Positions 1-10,873 are shown, counted from the first letter of the stretch. The stretch is 64,000 nucleotides of DNA from Cercis canadensis (GCA_003255065.1 QAOA01001011.1:17154-81153), one strand, 5' to 3'. Program-made: numbers and translations. The notes: generated from the letters alone by a model not told the origin.

Positions 1-130
1 CCTTGTGCTATCTCAATTGAGTATGTCTACAACACCACACATGTCAAGTGAGTAATGTGTTGTCGTTTTTCCTATAATGTAGGACATGTTCTCAAAGATA
101 ATTTGTTGATCCATGACAAAGACCTCTAAG

Positions 131-250
131 ACAACACCATGTGAACTCTTAGTGCCCTTGTTTCTCAGTAGACCCCATCACATAGGTCTTTCCCCAATCA
201 TTCAAGTAGCCAATGGTTTTGCACATAACCTTTCATCTATATATACTCCT
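131..250 (+). promoter_or_regulatory. Promoter of the SAUR at 366
   Basis: CATGTG lies at 138-143, a ACCCCATCACA word follows near 172, and a TATATATA box is at 238-245, about 120 bases before the ATG. The auxin-response core seen in sister promoters (TGTCTC) is changed here to TGTTTCTC. Confidence 0.6.
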
Positions 251-365
251 AGTATCAAGCACTCAGAAGCACACAAGACTTTCTCATCCTTAAGCATCAA
301 AATTCAGAAAGCTTCCTTCTTATACACAAGTCCTTTCAGATCACTACCTTCTTACACATAACAAA

Positions 366-635
366 ATGGGCTTTCGTTTGCCTGGTATTAGAAGGGCTTC
401 ATTAGATGCTAACCTAGCATCTACAAAAGCAGTGGATGTGCCAAAGGGCTATCTTGCAGTCTATGTTGGAGAAAAAATGAAGCGGTTTGTGATTCCCATC
501 TCACACTTGAGCCAACCTTCATTTCAAGAATTGTTGAGTAGAGCCGAGGAAGAATTTGGGTTTGATCATCCAATGGGAGGTCTAACAATTCCTTGCAGTG
601 AAGATGTCTTCCTATCTAGCTTGAATGGGCGCTAA
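366..635 (+). CDS. SAUR family auxin-responsive protein
   Basis: An intronless 89-residue small auxin-up RNA protein. Known SAUR19-type proteins bind and inhibit PP2C.D phosphatases, which keeps plasma-membrane proton pumps active and promotes cell expansion; that role is inferred here from the family. The start motif [10 protein letters not shown] is shared by most copies in the array. The SAUR core runs from about residue 25 ([20 protein letters not shown]) to 82, with the hallmark [11 protein letters not shown] at 68-77. The tail reads FLSSLNGR, three residues shorter than the [10 protein letters not shown] tail of sister copies, so a 9-base in-frame loss is likely. The closest copy is at 8,975. 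ATG 366 sits directly after the 5'UTR motif shared with other copies. Confidence 0.92.
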   Translation: MGFRLPGIRRASLDANLASTKAVDVPKGYLAVYVGEKMKRFVIPISHLSQPSFQELLSRAEEEFGFDHPMGGLTIPCSEDVFLSSLNGR

Positions 636-660
636 GCTAACCCATAACAAGAAGACTAAC

Positions 661-682
661 ATAGATTAGTCACAATTTTGTA
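661..682 (+). promoter_or_regulatory. DST-like mRNA instability element
   Basis: ATAGATTA at 661-668 and TTTGTA at 677-682 lie just after the stop codon. They match two conserved blocks of the DST element known from SAUR 3'UTRs, which speeds mRNA decay. Confidence 0.6.
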
Positions 683-1379
683 AATCAAGTAGCAATTCCT
701 TACATAGATTAGGAAAAGTAAAAGTATCCATCTGGATTTCGGGGTGAGAAATTTATGAACAGAATTACAGTTTTTTTATTACAATTTGTTACTGAAAATT
801 TATTTCTTCCATGATGTTATCAAAATGTTTCATATTGGATTAAATTAGCTTCCAGTACGTCATTCATGGAATAAACTACAATCAAGAATTTACTCATATA
901 TATGTTTCCCAGAGTCCCAAAGGCTTTTGCAGAAAAAAAGCAAGGAAATATAGGAAACTCTCAATAAGAATCAATATATTCAAATTTTATATTCAGATTC
1001 TACAGTTAGACAAATATTATTTTTCTTCTCAATTGAGCAATTATATTTATAAAAGGAAGATCTTGCATTATTTATGTCAACCAGTCTTCAGTAAAATTAT
1101 CCCAAAGTTTAAATAAAGGGATTTAAGCACTTGGAGGACCAGCCAATGAATACATCATGGACCAGTTTAGTGTTTCCTGAAATCTTTGTGGACCCAGGAC
1201 TTGGATTTGATTTAACTCTTTGGTGCATTATGGCCGCTTAAGTGAATCCTATATCAGTACGAAACTGTTATCTTTTGTAATCAAATTTTATTTTATAAGA
1301 GGTTATAAATAAAGTGATCAGCATCTAGAACTTTCCTCAAACGCTTTATGTTGCAGATTTCAATGTTTCACCTTTCAGT

Positions 1380-1381
1380 TT

Positions 1382-1414
<33 letters not shown>

Positions 1415-1418
1415 TGTA
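1380..1418. repeat. CATA/TA microsatellite
   Basis: A run of CATA repeats changes into a TA run. The same short repeat stands at the paralogous places near 11,395, 11,885 and 20,275, with different lengths. Confidence 0.85.
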
Positions 1419-2224
1419 CAACTTTTGGTAGCCATATAACCAATAAATTTCTTGAAAGCATAATATTATAGTGCTTTTCTAATTTCATACTTGAATAATT
1501 TACAAATACTTTTCAAACAGTTAGTAACTGTTAGAATATTAGCTGTAAATACTGTAGTTATTATAGCATATGTTTAGGCTTGTAATTAGCTTATGATTAG
1601 GCCCATGATGAGGCCCGTTATTGCTGTACAGTTAGTATAAATAATAGATGTGAGAAGCTAGTCTCACAACCTTTCCACTATTCTCACAGTAACCTATAAT
1701 ATGCCTTGTTAGCACAGTATTCTGCTAAATATTTCTCATATCATCCACATTAAACACCTGATCATCTTCTACTTCTAAGCTAGTAAAAATAAAGAGCCAT
1801 GTGATGAATTTAAACAAAATCAATATTATTTTTCTTACAAAAAGTACATACAAGATCAGGATGCAAAAATACGAAAAAAGAAAAAATATTATCCACTCAC
1901 TGCAGATTCCAAAGATGATAACTTTCATTTAGGTTATATAGACAATTCATTAAAGCATGTTTAATGTGAAGACAGAGGTAGACCCTCACATTAAATGAAA
2001 ATCTGGCATAGCCCTCTCGTTTGCAGAAAACCTTGTAAGATATAGATATCTCATTCAAGCATGTCTACAACAACACATGTGAGGTCTTACAAGGCTGAAA
2101 GATAAGTTTAATATGATCTGTACAACTCTTTTCTAATTTCAACTGGGAAATGTGTTGTCATTAGTCCTAGAAGGTGGGACATATATTCACAAATATAACG
2201 TGTTGATGAAGTCTAAGACAACAC

Positions 2225-2335
2225 CATGTGATCTCTTATGAGCTCTTGTCTCTAAGTAGACCCAATCACAAAGGCCTTCCAACAATCATTCAAGTAGCCA
2301 ATGGTTTCCCATAAATCTTTCCATCTATATATACT
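2225..2335 (+). promoter_or_regulatory. Promoter of the SAUR pseudogene at 2454
   Basis: CATGTG is at 2225-2230, TGTCTC (auxin-response core) at 2248-2253, and TATATATA at 2326-2333. The module is still intact although the gene it drives is broken. Confidence 0.6.
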
Positions 2336-2453
2336 CCTAGCTTTATGCATTTAGAAGCAACACAAATATTTCTCATCCTTAAGCATCACAATTCAAAAGA
2401 CTTCCTTCATATACACAATCCTTTTAGACCATTTTCTTCTTACAGATAGAACA

Positions 2454-2721
2454 ATGGGTTTTCGTTAGAAGAGTTTCATTTTCTGCAAACCATGCATATA
2501 CAAAAGCTGTGGATGTTCCAAAGGGCTATCTTGCAGTCTACGTTGGGGAGGAAATGAAGCGGTTCGTGATTCCCATATCATACTTGAACCAACCTGCATT
2601 CCCAGATTTGTTGAGTCAAGCTGAGGATGAATTCGGTTATGATCATCCCATGGGCGGTCTCACAATACCTTGCAGAGAAGATGTCTTCCTAAGTATCACT
2701 TCTAGCTTGAATGAGTGCTAA
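2454..2721 (+). pseudogene. SAUR pseudogene with frameshift near the start
   Basis: Compared with the sister copies at 13,985 and 21,172, about 11 bases are missing just after the fourth codon (CGTT joins directly to AGAAGAG). The expected ATG at 2454 then reads only MGFR before a stop. Downstream, in another frame, the SAUR core is uninterrupted from about 2509 to the stop at 2719-2721 and keeps [28 protein letters not shown] and a normal tail, with changes such as AFPDLL and LNEC. No ATG lies in a position that would give a normal N-terminus. The intact core suggests a recent lesion. Confidence 0.8.
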
Positions 2722-2741
2722 CCCATAAAGTGAAGACTGAC

Positions 2742-2766
2742 ATAGATTAGTTAACACAATTTTGTA
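2742..2766 (+). promoter_or_regulatory. DST-like element after the SAUR pseudogene
   Basis: ATAGATTA at 2742-2749 and TTTGTA at 2761-2766, in the same spacing as in the intact copies. Confidence 0.55.
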
Positions 2767-3090
2767 AAGCCAGATATTGATTAACTTCTAAATTTTTTTT
2801 TCTTTTTATATCTTCTTTGGAAATGTATAAAGATCTATATGTAATCATAAATTTATCAAATAGACTCACGGTTAAACATTCATCTTATTATGACTGAAAA
2901 GTTATTTCTTGAAAGATAGTTTTACTGAGGCCACACTCGATATCCCCATTGTATTTATCATATTTCACTGAAAATTGCTCTTCTTCTTCATCTTGCACTT
3001 GCTTCTACTTTGCCCCACTGAAGAATATTCTAGTTGTGTATAAAAAGTTGCTTGAAATAACACATGCTCTGGCTCTTTCATATTTAGAAT

Positions 3091-3517
3091 TTGTCTTTGC
3101 TATATGTCTAATAATATCATAGTTAGCAGAAGCAACATATATATGCTGTACAAATTATCCATCGTAAAATAAGTAGTTGATTATATGAACATCAAAATCC
3201 TTATTGGTATATGCTAAAAAAAATATAAAATGTATTTCTGGGAATATTGATCATGGGTAGGACAAAGAATGCGTATGGAGATATGTTGAAGAAATAGGAG
3301 AAGGTGCCTTCCAATGCGAATTTTTTGAGCATAAATTTAAAGGAGGTGCAGGTGCTTCAAGAATCAAAGCACATTTGTCTAGTACCAAAGGACAGAGTGT
3401 AGCTATATGTCAACATGTTCCTGAAGAGGTTAGACTTGAAGCATCTAGAAATGACTATGAAAGAAATGGTGATAACAATATTGACCGTTCAAGTAATCAT
3501 CTGGAAGGAGTAGGCGC
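3091..3517. repeat. Left copy of a repeat flanking a single N
   Basis: 427 bases almost identical to 3519-3946, separated only by one N at 3518. This is best read as two overlapping contig ends that were not merged. It contains the first copy of a BED zinc-finger fragment at 3261-3517. Confidence 0.8.
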
Positions 3518-3689
3518 NTTTGTCTTTGTTATATGTCTAATAATATCATAGTTAGCAGAAGCAACATATATATGCTGTACAAATTATCCATCGTAAAATA
3601 AGTAGTTGATTATATGAACGTCAAAATCCTTATTGGTATATGCTAAAAAAAATATAAAATGTATTTCTGGGAATATTGATCATGGGTAG

Positions 3690-3963
3690 GACAAAGAATG
3701 CGTAAGGAGATATGTTGAAGAAATAGGAGAAGGTGCCTTCCAATGCGAATTTTTTGAGCATAAATTTAAAGGAGGTGCAGGTGCTTCAAGAATCAAAGCA
3801 CATTTATCTAGTACCAAAGGACAGAGTGTAGCTATATGTCAACATGTTCCTGAAGAGGTTAGACTTGAAGCATCTAGAAATGACTATGAAAGAAATGGTG
3901 ATAACAATATTGACCGTTCAAGTAATCATCTGGAAGGAGTAGGCGCTATGAATTTATCAGAAG
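3690..3963 (+). pseudogene. BED zinc-finger coding fragment
   Basis: The reading frame from GAC 3690 gives the pattern of a BED zinc finger: an aromatic RYVEEIGEGAFQCEFF stretch, then FKGGAGASRIKAHLSS, then a Cys in SVAICQHVPEEVR. BED fingers bind DNA and occur in hAT transposases, in genes domesticated from them, and in some plant NBS-LRR receptors. A consensus BED finger has CxxC followed by a His and a final Cys/His; here the second Cys is Phe, so one zinc ligand is missing. A possible GT splice donor follows at 3964. The first codons run into a stop upstream and no transposase or NBS domain is visible downstream. The copy before the N (3261-3517) is the same fragment and keeps a Trp where this one has Arg. 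Confidence 0.55.
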
Positions 3964-4194
3964 GTATGTACGCATAAACCTATTATGCTTATACATACAT
4001 AAATGTTTGATATGTGAAGACTTAGAAGCATATATGCATATAGATTAACTAGAACTGTCGTGAACCTATTTTCTTTCCTTTTCTTTTATTTAATCAAACC
4101 TATTAGGTGGACGATTCGAAATTAACATTGACAAGATGTGGGCATTTCTAATGGGGTAGTAATCATCATAGCAAATCAGATTTAGATACAGATG

Positions 4195-4669
4195 AGCATG
4201 GTCAACCTCTTTATTCTTTTAAATAGCAAGTAGAGAAAGGAATTCCCTATATCATTGCCTCTTTTGTTTTCAGTAAACAAATTTGTAAACAATTTAACAG
4301 CTCTATTTGCAATCATTTCATGAAATATTTTTTGTTAGTTTCATTTTAATCATGTGACATAGTATTTAACCATGGCTGCTGATCGTACATTACATGACTT
4401 CCAACTATAGTAAAACCACACTACCCTTAANAGCATGGTCAACCACTTTATTCTTTTAAATAGCAAGTAGAGAAAGGAATTTTCCCTATATCATTGCCTC
4501 TTTTGTTTTCAGTAAACAAATTTGTAAACAATTTAACAGCTCTATTTGCAATCATTTCATGAAATATTTTTTGTTAGTTTCATTTTAATCATGTGACATA
4601 GTATTTAACCATGGCTGCTGATCGAACATTACATGACTTCCAACTATAGTAAAACTACACTACCCTTAA
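4195..4669. repeat. Repeat pair around the N at 4431
   Basis: 4195-4430 and 4432-4669 are nearly identical and meet at a single N. An unmerged contig overlap is likely. No gene is visible in 3,970-5,250. Positions 4,996-5,160 match the stretch just before the N at 17,026. Confidence 0.75.
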
Positions 4670-5256
4670 GGTACCTCTCTCCCTCTCTATAATGAGCTAA
4701 CTTAGCGTGAGAGATGACACCAGAGCCTGGGCCCCAACCACCCCTTGACCGTACTCTTCTCTTTGCAAGTCTTGAGGAAGCAGTGCATCAACATCTACAT
4801 ATTTCAAAATCTGCTAAAATTGTAAGAGTTGTCTGTGCTCTTTAACCTTGTTATATAACACCCCAATAAATCTAAGAGTAGTCCAGCATACATTGTCTCC
4901 GGTTACAAGGTAACCATTAAATATAACATAAGTGATGGTTATTTCAATACTTACTGAATATCTACTTTCATCATTTCTAATTATCTATGCTTGGGGATTT
5001 AATAGTTAACGTATTATGAAGGTTAGCGTTAAGGTAATTAGCATCTATGACTACATGCCTTTTGCAACTTTTCAACTGTAATAGTTTAAATCTACCAACT
5101 GCCATAAGTTTAAGAAGCACGTATATTCCAATTCTAACTAAGTAATTCTTATCAGTTATCTTTATAATAAAACAACTTAAAGAGACTTGAATTTTCATCA
5201 TATTAAAAATGTGCCAACAATTTCTAAGCCTTTTTCTAAATGCTTCTCTTTACATG

Positions 5257-6684
5257 TGTTGTGTAAAACTCTAACGCAAGTGTACATTATTGTTTTCAAG
5301 TAATAAAATGATGAATAGAGTGTCGTCTCATGGAGACTATAGCTACTAAGTACCAAAATGAAGTGTATTCTAATTTTATCTAAACAATCAAGAAAATCAA
5401 GAATTAATATCGAGAATAACTAAAATGCAAGAATAGCAAAAGTGGTTGAAATATGAATGAGAAGTATCTAAGGTTTCCGATTTCACCATAGCTAATCCGA
5501 ATTGCTATATCTACTTTAACCAAGAACTATCTTCTTTAATTACTAACCAAGAACCCTAAACTGTCAATTAGTCTTTCCCAAGGACAAACAAAAATATTCT
5601 CAAGTTATGAATCCACTATATTCCTATGTAAATTATGAATAACCTTGAAATTTATTTAATTCTATTGTTCTCTTAATAGATACATAAATCATAAGGGTAT
5701 GTTCTTATCCCTAATGCAATTTATGATCTTAATCCCTATGATCTTGAATTACAAATTACCTTCTGGTCTCATTGCAATTATTAAATCAACTAATTTGATG
5801 GTCAATCAATTAGAGGCATAAAGAATCGAGGAGAATATGCAATTTATAAAGATGTACTTGAATTAAAGAAATAGAAAATCACAAATCATCCTAATTAGGC
5901 TACATCATAGCCCTAGAAGGGAATTTAGTTCATAACAACAAATAGGAACATGATTACATAGAATTTAGACATGAGTATAAGATAAAAAGATGAAAAACAA
6001 AAACTCTTAAAAGCTGAGAATCAATGATGAAATCCACTTCTTGGAGCTTGATCTTCCTTCCCTTCTTGCCTCTTGTGTAAAAATGTGTGGAACCCACTTT
6101 TAGTCTCAAAAAGTCTTATTTATATGTTCTAGGAGGTTAAAGAGAGAAAAGAAATAAAATAAACTATGAGTCCTAATGAAAATAAGAGTTCTGGAGGTCA
6201 AATCCCGAGTTGACTCTAGGAGGGCTGCAGCGCTGGGTTTGCCGCAGCCTTGAAGTCTTTGCCTGACTCTTGCTTCTGCATGGGTGACAGACGTTGCGGC
6301 GTTAAATTCTCTGCCTGGCATTACTAAAATCTCCTTTACCGGCGCTGCAGCGCTGGTGTTAGGGCTCTGCGGCACCAGAGGTTCTGCTTTCTGTGCAATT
6401 TCCTTTCTTTCCAGGCACGCAGCGCTTGGCACAATGCCCAAACTTCTGGTTGCCTTTTCATTTTAGTGCGATGGCTGCACTGCAGTGCTAGGTATGGGGG
6501 CTGCATCAAATTCTTCTAGAATTCACTATTTTTTACACCGAATTGACTTCCGAAGACTTCTAAACTAAAAACCTACAAAATAAACAACAAAACATTAAAA
6601 TCAAATTCAAACCTAAAATACCCTAGAACAAACAATAATCAAGCTAGATTAGCACAAGATAAGCGGTATAAAACAAACTTATCA
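5257..6684. mobile_element. Probable solo LTR of an LTR retrotransposon
   Basis: The 1,428-base element starts TGTTGTGTAAAACTC and ends AAACTTATCA, so it has TG and CA ends. It is flanked by a perfect 5-base target duplication ACATG (5252-5256 and 6685-6689). There is no internal coding region and no second LTR, which fits a solo LTR left by LTR-LTR recombination. The paralogous place near 10,115-10,200 lacks it. The words about CGCAAGTGTACATTATTG resemble LTR ends common in plant retrotransposons; I do not assign the lineage. The central 6,180-6,490 part is GC-rich with several variants of GCAGCGCTG. As a single LTR its age cannot be judged. Confidence 0.65.
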
Positions 6685-7403
6685 ACATGCTATTAGTTGC
6701 CTGATCAATGTGAAGGAAATATACGACAGGTCTCAAGTGTTTCTTGAACACATTATGTCAGCTATTAAAAAGCTTAGACAAGCAAGAGGTTTTGATATCT
6801 AGTTTTAATTTTTCAGTGGGTACCATTCTGGCTAGCTATTCTTCTGCAATACCATGTGACATCCAAGACAATACCATGTGACCCTTCATACTCAAGTCTC
6901 TCACTAGTCCCCATTTGGATAGCTCTTAATCAATCATTTCTGTATCAAATCTTTTCCTAAATCCCTCTCATTATCTATATATATACAAGTAATGGCTGCA
7001 ACCACATGCAAGTCAAGTCCTGTGCCTTTTCAAGCAATCAAATATTTCCCATACTAGCTCTTTGAAATCATTCTCTTGTTCTTCACCAAATAGAACTTCA
7101 CAACAATGGGCTTTCGTATGCCTGGTCTTCAAAGGCGCACCGATGTCCCGAAGGGTTATCTTGCAGTTTATGTTGGAGAGAACCAAAAGAGGTTTGTCAT
7201 ACCAATATCATGCTTGAATCAACTTACATTTCAAGATTTGCTGAGTCAAGCTGAAAAAGATTCTGGATATGATAATCCATCCTAGATATCACTTCTCACT
7301 TGCATAGATCATAAAGGAGAAGACTGACATGTAGATGATCAATGATCAACTCTCTTTTGTAAAGATGATATAATCTAACATTGTAAATTTTTGTCCTGTA
7401 AGT
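6666..7403. repeat. Left copy of the repeat around the N at 7404
   Basis: It matches 7405-8120 almost base for base, except for a 22-base extra stretch in the left copy near 6,860. It contains a whole short SAUR locus, so the two loci are probably one. Confidence 0.8.
7106..7285 (+). pseudogene. Truncated SAUR, 59 codons
   Basis: The frame runs [20 protein letters not shown], then [13 protein letters not shown], and stops after GYDNPS at 7283-7285. The second half of the SAUR core (PMGGLTIPC and the C-terminal helix) is lost: after GATAATCCATCC the sequence jumps to the ATATCACTTCTC found near the 3' end of sister genes, so an internal deletion is likely. It is related to the intact copy at 10,609, which shares the short N-terminus and the ENQK/QNQK insertion. 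A 59-residue product could in principle be made but would lack half the domain. Confidence 0.7.
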
Positions 7404-7822
7404 NGTATAAAACAGACTTATCAACATGCTATTAGTTGCCTGATCAATGTGAAGGAAATATATGACATGTCTCAAGTGTTTCTTGAACACATTATGTCAG
7501 CTATTAAAAAGCTTAGACAAGCAAGAGGTTTTGATATCTAGTTTTAATTTTTCAGTGGGTACCATTCTGGCTAGCTATTCTTCTGCAATACCATGTGACC
7601 CTTCATACTCAAGTCTCTCACTAGTCCCCATTTGGATAGCTCTTAATCAATCATTTCTGTATCAAATCTTTTCCTAAATCCCTCTCATTATCTATATATA
7701 TACAAGTAATGGCTGCAGCCACAAGCAAGTCAAGTCCTGTGCCTTTTCAAGCAATCAAATATTTCCCATACTAGCTCTTTGAAATAATTCTCTTGTTCTT
7801 CACCAAATAGAACTTCACAACA

Positions 7823-8002
7823 ATGGGCTTTCGTATGCCTGGTCTTCAAAGGCACACCGATGTCCCGAAGGGTTATCTTGCAGTTTATGTTGGAGAGAAC
7901 CAAAAGAGGTTTGTCATACCAATATCATGCTTGAATCAACTTACATTTCAAGATTTGCTGAGTCAAGCTGAAAAAGATTCTGGATATGATAATCCATCCT
8001 AG
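7823..8002 (+). pseudogene. Truncated SAUR, second assembled copy
   Basis: This is the same 59-codon frame as at 7,106 with a single Arg-to-His difference near residue 11. Because it lies in the right-hand copy of the repeat around the N at 7,404, it is more likely another allele or the other end of an overlap than a second gene. Confidence 0.65.
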
Positions 8003-8482
8003 ATATCACTTCTCACTTGCATAGATCATAAAGGAGAAGACTGACATGTAGATGATCAATGATCAACTCTCTTTTGTAAAGATGATATAATCTAACATTG
8101 TAAATTTTTGTCCTGTAAGTGGAAAGATGTAGTCTTACTGGAAATTTTTATATTTTACTTTTAAACAATTTATAAATACTGACTTAATTTCTGAAGACAG
8201 TACCATGTGAATCCTTCACACTCACGTCTCTTACTAGCCTCAAATAAATGCAAATCTAGCCCACTCTCTGAGCTGGCTTATAAGTATGCAGAAAACCTTG
8301 TGCTATCTCAATTGAGCATGTCTACAACACCACAGATGTCAGGTTTTACATTGCTGAAACAAAAATTAGGTTTAAGCTGTATCCTCTTTTATCTCAAGTG
8401 AGTAATGTGTTGTCATTTTTCCTAGACTGTAGGACATGTTCTCAAAGATAATTTGTTGATCCATGACAAAGACCTCTAAGAC

Positions 8483-8739
8483 AACACCATGTGAACTCTT
8501 AGTGCCCTTGTTTCTTAGTAGACCCCATCACATAGGTCTTTCCCCCAATCATTCAAGTAGCCAATGGTTTTGCACATAACCTTTCATCTATAGATACTCC
8601 TAGTATCAAGCACTCAGAAGCACACAAGACTTTCTCATCCTTAAGCATCAAAATTCAGAAGGCTTCCTTCTTATACACAAGTCCTTTCAGATCACTACCT
8701 TCTTACACATAACAAAATGGGTTTTCGTTTGCCTGGTAT
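8483..8739. repeat. Left copy of the repeat around the N at 8740
   Basis: Promoter, 5'UTR and first 23 coding bases of a SAUR (ATG at 8717) end at the N. The same sequence restarts at 8741 and continues into the intact SAUR at 8975. The left piece is best seen as an unmerged contig end, not a separate broken gene. Confidence 0.75.
8717..8739 (+). pseudogene. SAUR start cut off by a contig join
   Basis: It encodes MGFRLPG and then runs into N at 8740. It equals the first codons at 8975, so it is a join artefact and should not be counted as a locus. Confidence 0.7.
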
Positions 8740-8745
8740 NAACAC

Positions 8746-8856
8746 CATGTGAACTCTTAGTGCCCTTGTTTCTTAGTAGACCCCATCACATAGGTCTTTC
8801 CCCCAATCATTCAAGTAGCCAATGGTTTTGCACATAACCTTTCATCTATATATACT
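8746..8856 (+). promoter_or_regulatory. Promoter of the SAUR at 8975
   Basis: CATGTG at 8746-8751, a ACCCCATCACA word, and TATATATA at 8847-8854. As at 366 the TGTCTC core is altered (TGTTTCTTAG). Confidence 0.55.
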
Positions 8857-8974
8857 CCTAGTATCAAGCACTCAGAAGCACACAAGACTTTCTCATCCTT
8901 AAACATCAAAATTCAGAAGGCTTCCTTCTTATACACAAGTCCTTTCAGATCACTACCTTCTTACACATAACAAA

Positions 8975-9244
8975 ATGGGTTTTCGTTTGCCTGGTATCAA
9001 AAGGGCTTCATTAGGTGCTAACCTGGCATCTACAAAAGCAGTGGATGTGCCAAAGGGCTATCTTGCAGTCTATGTTGGAGAAAAAATGAAGCGGTTTGTG
9101 ATTCCCATCTCACACTTGAGCCAACCTTCATTTCAAGAATTGTTGAGTAGAGCTGAGGAAGAATTTGGGTTTGATCATCCAATGGGAGGTCTAACAATTC
9201 CTTGCAGTGAAGATGTCTTCCTATCTAGCTTGAATGGGTGCTAA
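8975..9244 (+). CDS. SAUR family auxin-responsive protein
   Basis: An intronless 89-residue protein differing from the copy at 366 at only three positions (Lys for Arg at residue 9, Gly for Asp at 14, Cys for Arg at 89). It has the same unusual SHLSQPSF segment and the same short FLSSLNG tail, so both descend from one duplicated block. The core [20 protein letters not shown] and [11 protein letters not shown] are intact. The start is the ATG at the fixed place after the shared 5'UTR. The upstream join at 8,740 does not touch the coding part. Confidence 0.92.
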   Translation: MGFRLPGIKRASLGANLASTKAVDVPKGYLAVYVGEKMKRFVIPISHLSQPSFQELLSRAEEEFGFDHPMGGLTIPCSEDVFLSSLNGC

Positions 9245-9269
9245 GCTAACCCATAACAAGAAGACTAAC

Positions 9270-9291
9270 ATAGATTAATCACAATTTTGTA
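9270..9291 (+). promoter_or_regulatory. DST-like mRNA instability element
   Basis: ATAGATTA begins at 9270 and TTTGTA ends at 9291, directly after the SAUR stop. Confidence 0.6.
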
Positions 9292-9299
9292 AATCAAGT

Positions 9300-10360
9300 A
9301 GCAATTGCTTACATAGATTTGGAAATGTAAAAGTATCCGTCTTGGTTCCGAAATGAGAAATTTATGAACAGAATTACAGTTGTTTTTATCTGCAATTTAT
9401 GACTGAAAAATTATTTCTTCCATGATGTTATCAAAATGTTTCATATTGGATTAAATTTGTTTTCAGTTCATCATTCATGGAATAAACTCCATCCAAGAAT
9501 TTACTCATATATATGTTTCTCATAGTCCCAAAGGCTTTTGCAGCAAAAAGCAAGGAAATATAGGAAATTCTCAATAAGAATCAATATATTCAAATTTTAT
9601 ATCCAGATTCCACAATTAGACAAATATTATTTTTCTTCTCAATTGAACAATTATATTTATTAAAGGAAGAGCTTGCATTATTTTTGTCAACCAGTCTTCA
9701 ATAAAATTATCCCAAAGTTTAAATAAAGGGATTTACGCTCTTGGAGGACCAGCCAATGAATACATCATGGACCACTTCAGTGTTTCCTGAAATCCTTGTG
9801 GACCCAGAACTTGGATTTGATTTAACTCTTTGGTTCATTGTGGCCACTAAAGTGAATCCTATATCTGTACAAAACTGATATCTTTTGTAATCAAATTTTA
9901 TTTTATAAGAGGCTATATATAATTAAAGTGATTAGCATCTATATAGGACTCCAGTTCTTTGCACATTTCAAACAAAACTGAGTAATCTATACGAAACTGA
10001 GTTCAAGAAGCATGTATATTCCAATTCTAAGTACTTCGTAACAGTTATTTGTGTAAGAAAACAGATTAAAAATACTTGACCTTTCAGAACAATATGAAAA
10101 CTGTGCCAACAATTAATTTCTAATAATAGTACAGATGTTTCGGGATTAAATGTTATCTATTAGCAGAAAATATGAAGGAAACATATGAGATGGTGTGTCT
10201 AGAAACCATATGTCCTCTATTAAAATTCTTAGACAAGCATTAGGTCTTGGCCTGTAAAGATTTCACTTGTTTCAATTTTTAAGTGGGTACCATCTTGGTT
10301 GTTCTTCAATTAAGTGGGGCATCCAACCTCGTACAATTGCCTGATCACTGATTAACACAT
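9300..10360. other. Intergenic paralogous flank
   Basis: Up to about 9,960 this matches 690-1,340. From about 10,000 it matches 5,110-5,220 and then the sequence on both sides of the solo LTR at 5,257, giving its empty site. No coding region is seen. Confidence 0.6.
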
Positions 10361-10392
10361 CCAAGACAGTACCATGAGACCCTTCAGGTCCA

Positions 10393-10483
10393 TGTCTCTC
10401 ACTAGACCCGATTTGAATATCACTTAGCCAATTGTTTTTGTACCAAATGATTTCCAAAAGTGCACTCCTCATCTATATATATA
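10393..10483 (+). promoter_or_regulatory. Promoter of the SAUR at 10609
   Basis: TGTCTC at 10393-10398, followed by TAGACCCGA, and TATATATATA at 10474-10483. The CATGTG word is CATGAG here. Confidence 0.5.
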
Positions 10484-10608
10484 CAAATAGAGTCATGGTT
10501 ACAGTCATAAGCAAGTCAAGCCCATTGCATTTTTGAAGAATCAATTACTTCCCATACTAGTCCTTTGAAATCATTCTCTTATTCTTCACCAAATAGGAAA
10601 TCAAAACA

Positions 10609-10857
10609 ATGGGTTTTTGCTTGCGGGCTCTCCAGAGGCGTGCTGATGTCCCAAAGGGTTATCTTGCAATTTATGTAGGACAGAACCAAAAGAAGCAGTT
10701 TGTAATTCCCATATCATACTTGAATCAACCTTCATTTCAAGATTTGCTGAGTCAAACTGAACAAGAATTTGGATATGATCATCCAATGGGTGGCCTCACA
10801 ATTCCTTGCACAAAAGATGTATTCCTAGAGATCACTTCTCGCTTGCAAAGATCATAA
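10609..10857 (+). CDS. SAUR family auxin-responsive protein, short N-terminus
   Basis: An intronless 82-residue SAUR. The N-terminus is only about 13 residues before VPKGYLA, shorter than the 24-26 of most copies, because the ASF...SK linker is absent. The loop reads GQNQKKQF with one residue more than GEKMKRF of the others. The rest of the core ([31 protein letters not shown]) and the tail EITSRLQRS are intact. The truncated locus at 7,106 and the 3' fragment at 19,442 belong to the same subtype. The left break of the 7-kb tandem duplication lies within this gene near 10,718. Start chosen at ATG 10609, right after the shared leader. Confidence 0.9.
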   Translation: MGFCLRALQRRADVPKGYLAIYVGQNQKKQFVIPISYLNQPSFQDLLSQTEQEFGYDHPMGGLTIPCTKDVFLEITSRLQRS

Positions 10858-10873
10858 AGGAGAAGACTGATAT

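Larger units (their letters stand above)
1..1330. repeat. SAUR-bearing duplicated block, copy 1
   Basis: This stretch, including the SAUR at 366-635 and its 3' flank, is closely matched by about 8,293-9,960. Shared landmarks are the opening words about a CCTTGTGCTATCTC string, the promoter, the coding region, and a long 3' flank with matching wording around 900-1,250. Apart from the SAUR no gene is visible in it. Confidence 0.8.
1332..2900. repeat. SAUR-bearing duplicated block (second family)
   Basis: This block starts with the words about a CTAGAACTTTC string, the CATA microsatellite, and then a SAUR promoter. It is matched by 11,335-14,400 (interrupted by a small LTR element) and by 20,213-21,620. 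Positions 1,430-2,210 hold no gene; they are paralogous 5' flank. Confidence 0.75.

Noticed and set aside
113-361. Open frame overlapping the promoter and leader of the SAUR at 366
   Set aside because: It starts upstream of the TATA box and has no family resemblance; similar frames before other copies follow from paralogous promoters.
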